From contig QPMI01000044.1 in NCBI GenBank assembly GCA_004431415.1, positions 1 through 64,000 on the forward strand: DNA of 64,000 nt, written 5' to 3'. Under the pieces are notes generated by a model. That model had not been told where the DNA came from, made no database searches, and saw only the letters and a program-made list of their open reading frames with translations. The stretch is from Cyanophora paradoxa (lineage: Eukaryota > Glaucocystophyceae > Cyanophorales > Cyanophoraceae). How positions within the stretch are numbered: position 1 is the first letter of the stretch; every line of letters begins with the position of its first letter. Positions 34,030 to 43,027 of the stretch are shown here, one piece after another. Position numbers and translations under genes: made by a program.

Positions 34030-37000
34030 TTAATTAAAAGGAACAGAATTAATACCATCTGGTAAGATGTATCTCTTTGCATCAAAGCAGTTTAGGGCAA
34101 CCCTTCTACTCACAGTATCTATTATTGTGTGATCTGCCCTTCTTTTCTGCTTTGCAGTCACAGTCTTGCTGATACCTGCAAATAAACACTCCTTAAAATC
34201 ATTGAATTGGAGTTCCTCAGTGGAAGTCCCAGATAGCTTACTTCTCTCAATCTCAGCAGTTCTGAAACTGTAAACTTTGGCTCTCAGACCTACATACTCC
34301 AATATAGCAGAACCTGGCATCTCATTTTTGTATTTACCTGGGGTCATTCTGTTAGATCCCCCTAAGTCCAGATTAAAGGATATATTCTCTAGGTCTTTTT
34401 GGAGGGTCTGAGATTCGATATATAGACAAAAGGAATCAGTATCATGGAATAGTAACTTTGCTTTTGCCCACTGGGACCTTACAGTATCATAGAAGAACTT
34501 GTAGTTATGCAGTTTGGCAGTATCCAAAACATAAGCCCCAATAGCAACAGGCTTATCTAGCTTCACATGTTTTGTGTAAAACTCAAAGGCAACTGCCCTT
34601 TCACTTATGGGACTTGTTGATTTCACCAATGGGGAAGCTGCATATTTCATAAATAGCTTCTCAGTGTTGGCAATCTTAACCACAGATCGACCTCTACATG
34701 ATTCAATGCATTTCCCATAGATTGAATTATTCATGAGCTTATAGAAATCAGCCTCGAATTTATTCACTGCTTTCCTTCTCATATCAGTATTCAGCTCAAT
34801 GTAGGGTTTCATTACAGGAGCCACAGTAAATGATAGGACCCTGTGAACCTTCTTTAGTTTCACACCTTTAGCTAACATGTATTGTAGAAGAGGCTCAGAA
34901 ACTACATAGTTGGTCACAGAACCAAAGGTTGCAGTTAGCTTAGGGGTTTTATCAAGCTCTTCTCCTGAGAGATCCAATAGGCTTTTTTGATATTGTGATA
35001 ATTCGGCATATTCTACTATTTTCTTGTTAATAATTAGAGGGAAATCACTGTGATCTAGAAACAGCCTAATTGGGTAATCCAGATCAACTTCTAGGAAACT
35101 GGATCTGTTATCTTGTGGGTTGAATTCGGTCTCCCATCTAAAATCACCAACTGGGATTGGCTGACTCAAACAGTAGCCATACAAGTTGTTAGCATCAAAC
35201 AGCATAATATGGGAGTTCTCACCATCAGCCTCAGCATACCTACAAGGCATTGTTGCAAACCCACCCCTGATTCCCCTCTCAACAAATTCGTATTGCTCTA
35301 CATCACTTATAAGCTCTATTTTTGCCTTGGTGGTCCTAAGCATAGCATCCCAAGATAACCCTGGTGCAGATACATAATGAACTGGGTCAAGTCCATATAC
35401 TGAGTGTGAAAGCCTTCTAAATGCCTGGAATTTGTTCATTAACTCAGTCACATCAGCAGCTCCGAAATCCATGAAATTGCTTGCATCAATGAACTTGTAA
35501 AGACCCATTGCAATGAAAGGTATTGATCAAAGTTTTTCGAAAGGATTTCGATTCGCTTTTTATCACCCATGCCTGCTATTTTTCTGAAAATGAATGTCCC
35601 ACAGTCATCCATTTGATCAACAACAACTGCAACTTTGGTTTGCTTTGAGATTCTCCTATGGAGATTGCAGTTTCTGCATGCAGGGGCAATGTAATGACCT
35701 GTGTGGTGATCATGATCCCTGCATTTGAAGTTTTCCTTAGTGAACCTCTCACTGCAAAGGTAACAGTGTTTAGTAGCCTTGTAAATTGCTTTCTGCTCAT
35801 CTGTGAGTTCATTCATGGGAATATTGGTAAACAGGAAGTCAATTAGCTCTCTTGCTTTGGACTCCAAGCATTCAAACAGACCTCCCATTGGATCCTGACC
35901 TCAAATCGAAAATCTTGAGCATCTGCCCCAGTGACTACTCTGAGGTTGACTGCTGAGACTTCTCTCTTGGATTTTGATGCATCAATGGGGATGCTTCTAT
36001 GTTCAATCTTGCAGTAGACCACAACAGGAAGCCACACAGTTTTCCTAAGGTTTTTCAGTCCAAACTCTATTGTGGTCTCAGGCTTAGGAGTGATTCCCTT
36101 TGAGAGTCTCCAATCAATGCATCTATTTGAGTCCACATGAGCAGTGAGTTTAGCCTCAGACCTGAATCGAGATAAGCATTTGTCACAGTAGTGTAACTTC
36201 TGATCATTGTATGTTTCATGGTTTACTTTCAATAATCTTGAAAGGGACATGATTGTAATATAATGACCATTCCCTTCATCATCAAATATCAGCATGAGAT
36301 TAACCTTATGCTTTCTGCCTGGGTTACTTGATTGATGCAGGGGATAAATAACCTCTCCATCGATTCCAAATATATTAATGCTAATGCCTGCATTTTGAGC
36401 CTCGAATTTATCAATAATATCAGCATCACAGGCAACAGGGAATGGGATGTTATCGAAATTGAGAGCCAGCGGATTATAAGCGATTGCTGAGTATTTCCAT
36501 TTGCGATATTGTGAAAGCTCATTCCTCTTATGGGAGTTTATCGCTTTTCTGTGAATATATGCCAAAATTGCATTTTCGAAGCAGGAATCATCAATATTTC
36601 GAATATTTACTGTGGCTCTCTTCCTAGCAATCCACTCTGGGGTTTGTAGAAAGCATCCACCAGTTGGAGCATAACTCATAATAGCCACTCTGAGTATTTC
36701 AATTCTTTCTAAGCGATAGCTATCAACCACATTCATCTGCTCCTGACACATTTGGGCTGCTTTATTCAGCTCAGTTCGAATATTTCTCGACCTGGTTAAT
36801 ACAAAGTAATCACTGTAAATGTATTTCGATATCCAAACCTGTGGATTGCTCACTTTAACGAACTTGCAGATAAAAGACAAGCGAACCTTGATTGCCCTGA
36901 ATTGATCTAAACCCTGCTTTAATCGATTTGGAAGGGATGTAGCAATTCTATCCAGGAATTCAATCACATCTACAACAACTTCCCTTCTGGCTCTGTAAGT

Positions 37001-37139
37001 GAGCCAGCGATATAATTCATTCATGGCTGTTCCATCTTCTGCATCTGGTTCTATTTGCCTAAGCCTATCCAATTCATCCAAGGTTTCAATTTTATCATAT
37101 AGGTTATTTGCTTTTCTGGTTAATCTGCTTAAAGTGGGT
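34030..37139 (-). pseudogene. Protein-primed family B DNA polymerase of Polinton type, frameshifted
   Basis: Three overlapping frames together cover the protein. The N-terminal frame (to about 35.85 kb) has IRNIDDSCFENAILAYIH and a C2H2-like finger YCDKC then H-x5-C. The middle frame (35.89-35.45 kb) has the HNH/endonuclease VII-like finger CYLC, CRDHDHHTGHY and CRNCN. The C-terminal frame (35508-34030) has EVDLDYP, motif B FYKLMNNSIYGK and motif C HDTDS. Frame changes occur near 35.88 and 35.51 kb; there are no splice signals of host type at either. The finger-polymerase order is usual for Polinton and related polymerases. The upstream end is lost at the GC-rich border near 37139. Probably inactive. 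Confidence 0.8.
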
Positions 37140-38780
37140 CTGCCACTCGGCAGCTTCGTGCACGCGGGCGCGCGCAGGCGTACGCGAGGGCGATCATCGA
37201 CACCGGGCTTCGATACCGCCAGGGAGCCGCCTGCGCTGCCCCCGCGCGCTGCCCCACCGCCCCGTGGCACAGCCGCCCTGTCCGCACTAGCTATAGCACT
37301 TCAGCCAGATCTAGCGACCGCGGCGCCGGCCGCCGCTTAGAGACTGGAGACGTCGCTTAGGCCCTCGGCGCGCAGCCGAGTACGCCCTCATAGCTGCACG
37401 ACTGCATCGATATCGCTACTTTTAAGCCACGAATACCGCTCGCCGTCCCATGTCTGCGCATGCGACGACGTGGCCTGCCCCGACGGCGCTCGGCCTGCCC
37501 TCGCGGGGCGCTGTGCATATACCGTCCCGGGCGGCCCGTCGAGCGGCCAGGAAGAGACATGGCGCTTTTTAGTGTTGCTGCACTGGCAGCGTGCCTGCGC
37601 CACCGTTTCTCGCTTTTCCGCCGGCGCCGGGCCGCCATGGCGCGCGCGCGCCTCACTCTCCGCGTCCCAGGCCTCAGTTTCTTGCTCCATCGATCCACCC
37701 CCGCCCCCGCCTCGCCCCCGCCCCCGGCCCCCGTCGCCCGGCCCTCCCTGCCAGGCGGCGACCCGGGCGCCGGCTCTGGTCCACCTCCTCTCGGGCCCTG
37801 CGAATGCGGCGACCCCCCCCCCCCCCCCGCCCCCCGCCGGCATGCCCGTGGCCTCGGCCGCGGCCCCCGCCCTCCTGACCCTCCCGATCCCCGCGCCCGC
37901 GGTGTGCGGCAGCGCGACCCGTGGCCGCGTCGGCGGCGGCCACGGGGTGGGCCTCCCACCTTGACGACGGCGAACACTAGCAGAGACGGCCCCTGCGGCC
38001 GGGCGTCCTCATTTCCTTTTTGTATTCGGGCCTTCCCCTCCCTTCCTCCGTTCCGTTCCGTTCCTCAGCTAGCTATAGCGCCGCTAGCAGTACCTATTAT
38101 GTAGAGCCCCATCGAATTTTTAGATGAGCACGTCGACTACAAACTCATGTACATAGCCGTAGGGACCAGCCAGTGCTTATTTTCAGTCGATGTCCCACCT
38201 TGAGCTCGCCTCAACGACCACTAGTCTTTCCAGACGCCGCTCTAGCATTCCGGAGACGAGCACCTGGCGCCCGTTAGGGGGCGTCAGCTCTACTCGCCGC
38301 GTGGCGGACTAGGTTCGCGGGGCGGCCCCTGGCTGCCCTGACGCACCAGCCCTCTAGAGGGCGTCCCCATGCCCCGACGGGTCCGGTCCGGCACGCTTTT
38401 ATATATGCATACCTTGTAGATCTACGACATCGCCTCCGTTCATCCGTGCGATCGGTTTTCCACCTCGGTCTCTAGCACCAACACTTCTACATATACCTAT
38501 TCATAGTGGCCCCGCGCCCCCGCTGTCCGGGGCGGGCGCCAGTAGAGTAGCACGCCTCGGTCACGTAGATAGAGGTGTGCTTGAATAACGCGAACGACCC
38601 CGGCGGGGTCCCCTCCTGGAACGAGGCGGAAACATATCTAGATGCTCGGAGGCGGCGCTATATAAAACTCTCTGTTTTTTTCATCTAACTGTAAAAATTG
38701 GATAAGAAACCGCATTAACAATAGACTTGGTAACGATACTCATAAGATAGGTTCTTTTAAAAGGAATAAAAAGTTATGGG
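37140..38780. other. GC-rich region between the island and the HECT remnant; no supported gene
   Basis: Overlapping open frames on both strands at 37.4-38.0 kb reflect GC composition (Pro/Arg or Gly/Ala-rich) and show no domain. A C run occurs at 37.81 kb. At 38.65-38.78 kb there is a short AT-rich patch where the HECT reading ends. I see nothing else that can be supported. Confidence 0.4.
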
Positions 38781-39624
38781 CTTTGGCCTCGCGCGCCTCC
38801 CTCAGGTACTCGAAGAGCCACGATCTGCAATCGAAATTTAGATTTGAACGAGGCGGAAACAGGTCTAGATCCAGAGGGTCGAGCTTGAATTCGAAGGCGG
38901 CGCGATCCTAAGAGTTTAAAGTGAACAGAAACGTTCGATTTCACCTGGGGGGAGTCCTCGCTGTAGCCCTCGCAGACGGTCGCCCGCGCGATGTCCTCCA
39001 CGTCCAGGGCCCTGGGGCGAGGTCAGCTGCAGGCCGGGCAGCTGCGGTCCAAGGCGAGCGGGAGCGCGAGCTGGAGGGCCACTGGGTCTAAGGGAGGTCA
39101 TGTCTAATGTCATGTGTCGGAGGGTCCTATAAGGTGCACGTGTCTAATATGTCTAATGTAAGGTCATGTCCTCCACGTCGAGGGTCCTAGAGACGGGAGG
39201 GGGGGGGGGGGGGGGGGGGGGGGGGAGCGAGCGAGCGCGGGCGTCAGTTTGGACGGCTGCAGTGCGGAGGCGCGAGCGAGCGGGAAATTAAAGCGGGCTG
39301 GGTGGAGGTCTAAGGGAGGTCATGATCATATCTAAGCGCGCGAAGGCGCGAGCGAGCGGGAGCGCGGGTGGGAGGCCCTAGGCCTAGGCCTAGGGAGGTC
39401 TGAGCGCGCCCGGAGGGAGCGCGGGGAGGTCTAAACGCCGGAGGCGAGCAGGCGAGCAGAGGGCCGAAGGGCGGTCTAAACCGCGCGCACTTCTGGCCCT
39501 CGACCATCTGCTTGATTAGATGGCTCTTCGCACTTCTTAGAGGCCTTTGGTTAGGCCCCAGGAATTAGCTAGCTTAGAATGAGCTCAGAATTAGCAGGAA
39601 TTAGTTAGGCCTGAAGCTACGCTT

Positions 39625-40105
39625 TGTCCATTGTTTTACCAACTCTACAATCTCGATTCCGTTTAGACACTCCGCCAGCTTCGACTTTCCCCTCTAGTGG
39701 TGTCCTACGTTTCGCCTCTCCTACTGTTCTACCGCCTTTGCCTCCTGCGACTACGTCTTCTAGTTCTGCTGTTAGCTCTGTCTTGTCGTCTTCGTCTAGA
39801 TCTTCGTCTTCGACTGTAGTTCCTCGTGCTCGTTCTCCTTATTTGCTGCGTCCCCGTGCTCCTCGTCGTTCTAGTGTGACTAGTACTTCTGCATCGACGC
39901 CCTTGAGCTCTTCTACTCCTTCTCCTCGTGCTCGTTCTCCTTATCTTTTGCGTTCTTCTGATCGTGTCCCTTCTCGTGATCCCTCTTGATTCTGTATATA
40001 TTTTGTGCTAGTTTACTGTATCTTTGATTTGTGATTGCTTTGTTGTCTTTAATATCACTACCTACGGGGGGTTCGCCCCACCGTAGTCTCTCAAAAAAAA
40101 AAAAA
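39625..40105 (+). mobile_element. 5'-truncated LINE-like retrocopy with poly(A) tail and 12-base target duplication
   Basis: A 481-base insertion is flanked by perfect copies of GAAGCTACGCTT (39613-39624 and 40106-40117). It ends with 13 A residues preceded by TCTCTC. An open Ser/Pro/Arg-rich frame fills its first 365 bases and ends in TGA near 39.99 kb, followed by a T-rich 3' UTR with a strong hairpin. These are the marks of target-primed reverse transcription of an mRNA or non-LTR element, inserted into an intron of the HECT gene in antisense direction. No reverse transcriptase is present in this short copy. Confidence 0.75.
40062..40086 (+). other. UUCG-capped 3' hairpin of the LINE-like retrocopy
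   Basis: CTACGG and GGGG pair with CCCC and CCGTAG around a TTCG loop, with one bulged A. The hairpin lies 7 bases before the poly(A) run. Several non-LTR elements use such a 3' stem-loop for template recognition by their reverse transcriptase; that role here is inferred. Confidence 0.7.
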
Positions 40106-41784
40106 GAAGCTACGCTTAGCTTAGAATTGCTCCTTAGCGCACTTCTGGCCCTCGACCAATTGCTTGAGCTCGCGCGGCGTGAGGCTCGCCCGGTTGCGCA
40201 GGAAGTCGGCGGCGGCCGCCTTGAAACCCTCCCGAATCAGCCTCATCTGGTTATGGCCGACGTAAAGTAAATCAACCGAGAGCAACAGATCTAGATCTAG
40301 AGAAGCGCAGTCGGTCTGCCCACCTTCGACACGAAGCCGGTCGATTTGAAGTGCGCCCTCGCACTCAGCTCGATGTACTCGTTCTGCCGCGCATTGATCA
40401 TGAGAGCCAACAAACCAGTTTTCGGTTATTTAGGTATGGTCTACGCTATGCAATCAATTGGTATCTTCGAATTCGGCCCTTAAGAGACCGCCCAACGTCG
40501 ACGCGCCTTGTTCTCGGGGGTGACGCGCCTCTCCGCTCCGCCGGGCACGAGCTCCGCGCCGTCTCGGATCGACACGAAGTAGAACTCGCACGCGTCGCTC
40601 GCGTAGTCCGCCTCCTAAACAAGGACGAACGGCGTGAATCCGAAGCTACCTATAGCTACGCGAAGATGCGGAAATGCCGCGGAAATTGGCGGACCTTGAG
40701 GTTGCGGGCGAGGACCGGCTCGACCTCTTGGAGCAGCGTAAAGTCCGGCTCCCCGCGCTTGCCGAGGAGGTACGCGTAGAAGGGGGCGGGGAGGCTCAGC
40801 GGCAGGACGTGCTGCGGCTGTGCCGGGAGGGAGAGGCACATCCCCATCGCCCAGCCGCACAGCACGGCGACCCTGAGGACGAGGGCGTCAAGCGAGGAAA
40901 CAAGATTCCGAAACGGGTGCGTATACACACTCGCGCGGGACTTTGGCGTCCACGAGCCAGTGCAGCTCGCCGCCCTTGCCGCTGCCCGCGTCCTTCTCCT
41001 GGAACAAGCACAGCGCGCCAGCGCTCTGCGGCGGGTCGACGTCGCCGCCCCTGACGAGGCCCTCGGCCAGGAGGGAGAAGTACTCGGCGTTGACGCCCCT
41101 CCCGCCCCCGGCCTCCCTCCGCTCGAACGAGACGAACGAGACCTGGGAGAGGGGTGCGTGTCAGAGAGGGGCGGCGCAGGCGCGACGATAGAACTCGCAC
41201 GCCTTGAAGTCGTCTCTCCGGAGGCGCCGCCGGTCGGTCCACCGAGCCAATATTTTAATCAGAACGCGAATAACGACCCCCGCCCGCCCCGCCAACGACC
41301 CCCGCCCCCGGGATGGTCAGAAGGGGACACTGCTCGATTTTTCGAGTTTGCCTAGTGCTCTACCTTACCACTCTCACCTCAACCTGCCGCCCTACCGCCC
41401 GGCGCTCGCCGCCCGCGCCTCGAGAACGGGGGACGCCGCCGCTTCTCGAACGGAAGCACGCCTACCGCCTCCCCCACACCCGCGAGGGACCTAAATCCCT
41501 CGCTTCTATCCTAGGGCGCTCGCCGCCCGCCCCGCTCTTAGATCCACGGCCCCTAGATCTCGCCCCCCCCCTCCCCCCCCCCCCCCCCCCCTCCCCATCC
41601 CAAGCCCCAGCCTTGCCCTTTGACCCCGCCGCTGCCGGCGCTCCCTCTAAGCTTACGCTCCCTTTAAGCTTACGATCCCAACCTCCAGCTTTGGCCCTAG
41701 ACCTCGCCGCCCCTCTCGCCCCGCCCCAACCCCCCCGCATCTGACGCCGTACCCCCGGCCCCTTCCCCCCTCCCCTCCCCGCAG

Positions 41785-41874
41785 TGCTACTTCCCCCCCT
41801 ACGAGAGCAAGGAGCGGCTCGTTCGCATGTTTACGGAGGCCGTCGAGGGCTCCAGGACCTTCGAGCACGAGTAG
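41785..41874 (+). pseudogene. Isolated HECT C-terminal exon on the opposite strand
   Basis: After a pyrimidine tract and GCAG acceptor, the frame reads CYFPPYESKERLVRMFTEAV and ends SRTFEHE before TAG. This matches the extreme C-terminus of HECT domains (active-site Cys region, then PPY-S-E-L and a terminal helix). The Cys-x-x-Leu portion is shortened. No upstream plus-strand HECT exon is apparent, while the N-lobe lies to the left on the minus strand. It may have been separated by a local inversion, or be part of another copy, or reflect misassembly. Confidence 0.55.
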
Positions 41875-42080
41875 CTTGTAATCAGCCGAGGTGCGAGCTC
41901 GAGCCTTGCTTGCTCGCCTAATTGTAATTATAAGCCGGAAATCGCCTGGCCAACTCTTAACTAACACTCCTCAGGTCTCAGGACCTTCGAACACGAGTAG
42001 GGAGAAAGCCTGAACTTGACAAGGCGTGGCGGTTGAGTTGAGGCTGGGCTAGGCCTGAGGACCTTCGAGCACGAGTAGGG
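41854..42080 (+). repeat. Three copies of the HECT terminal exon end
   Basis: AGGACCTTCGAGCACGAGTAG occurs at about 41854-41874, with one mismatch at about 41980-42000, and exactly again at about 42058-42078. The second and third copies lie downstream of the stop codon, in DNA without other coding signal. Confidence 0.85.
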
Positions 42081-43027
42081 CTGCAGGCTGCAGCCTGTTG
42101 CCTACGGCCCTTTTAAATTTGTCCTTTCAACCTTTCGTAGTCATTGTAACAGCCAGATTATATCCGCTAGATCTAATTGGGGGGCAGGGAACTTTCGGAA
42201 GGAGGGTGGCCGGGAAGGGTGGTAATGGCTCAGTGGGGCGCATGCAGAAGCTTCTATAATTAAGCTTAATTAAGCATGATATTGCGAAGACGTCGACATC
42301 GCCCCAGTGCGGACACCCAATTAAAAAATTAAGTACTGGTGATCATGAGCATGTGCAGTGCCACGGTGTGCATTCGAAGTATATATGCATACGTAGCTTA
42401 CAATGAATTCAAAGAAAAATCAGTACAGGCCACTGCTCGCGCGTACACGTAGGCGGAGCTCGATCGCGAATGCTAGCGCTATGTAAATGTCGGAGAGATT
42501 AAAAGAATTCGAATGCGAGCGGGCTGGCCCAGAGGGCTATTTATCTAATCGCGGCAGTAGAAAAGAACCATAAGCTGCTTGAATGGATACTAATTTATAT
42601 TATATAATTACGTCAGAAGATCAGATGTAGACGTACCCCTACTGATTCGTAAGGGATTTCATCTTGACTAAGCTATGTTCATAAAATGAAAAAAGCGCCT
42701 GAAGGCACCCGGATTGCGACTGCAGTATTATACTATGATAGACCTGTAATAACCCGCACTACTTGGCAACGAAAATACTAAAGGTAGTTATGCATTCCAA
42801 GTTGAAGCTAAAGACTCCCGAAATCATGTAGGAAACCAGAACTACAAGAACACAGCCCTGATACGACAGGGGCCGGGCGGCTGCGAGCCCATTACAAATA
42901 TGGCTCAAGACTACACTAAAACCGTGAACGCGAGCGAAAGAATAGTTTACAGGGACGCAACTGGCGCGAGCGGCCCCCGGCGGAGGGTTTCCGGCGCCGC
43001 GGCGGGCCTCTCGCCGAGGGGCATCGA
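42081..43027. other. Intergenic region, nothing supported
   Basis: This AT-richer stretch follows the HECT exon copies and precedes the 3' end of the minus-strand GH16 gene. I see no coding exon, structured RNA or clear repeat. Confidence 0.4.

Larger units (their letters stand above)
31062..37139 (-). mobile_element. AT-rich island: remnant of a Polinton/Maverick-like (polinton-like virus) element
   Basis: Base composition drops abruptly to AT-rich at 31062 and returns to GC-rich at about 37139. Inside are, on the minus strand and nearly abutting, a protein-primed family B DNA polymerase (two frameshifts) and a retroviral-type integrase. That pair is the hallmark of Polinton/Maverick elements. 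No capsid, penton, packaging ATPase or protease is seen, and no pair of terminal inverted repeats was found at the island edges, so the copy is a fragment. Codon use is AT-rich and intron-free, unlike the host genes. The host protein gene at 27.4-31.06 kb ends exactly at the left border. Confidence 0.75.
38790..41250 (-). pseudogene. HECT-type E3 ubiquitin ligase fragment lacking the catalytic C-lobe
   Basis: Minus-strand exons follow the HECT N-lobe in order: 41142-40942 (GVNAEYFSLLAEGL), about 40.88-40.695 (LPLSLPAPFYAYLLGK, EVEPVLARNLK), 40614-40507 (EADYASDACEFYF, GGAERRVTPENK), 40383-40324 (NEYIELSARAHFK), about 40.26-40.15 (LIREGFKAAAADFL, LTPRELKQLVEGQK) and about 39.01-38.94 (ALDVEDIARATVCEGYSED). 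The next piece (38.83-38.79 kb), SWLFEYLREAREA, is out of frame and runs into an AT-rich patch. The C-lobe with the active-site cysteine is not found on this strand. HECT ligases transfer ubiquitin through that cysteine, so this copy should be inactive unless the C-lobe lies elsewhere. The upstream limit is uncertain. Confidence 0.7.

Noticed and set aside
31062-37139. Terminal inverted repeats of the Polinton-like element
   Set aside because: Sequences at the two island edges do not match as inverted repeats; the only inverted repeat is the local hairpin at the left border.
37388-37977. Long frames on both strands between the island and HECT remnant
   Set aside because: Low-complexity Pro or Gly/Arg composition, no motif and no consistent splice structure.
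39624-39989. Independent host gene encoding a Ser/Pro-rich protein
   Set aside because: The frame starts exactly at the target duplication and ends before a poly(A) tail, so it belongs to the retrocopy rather than a resident gene.
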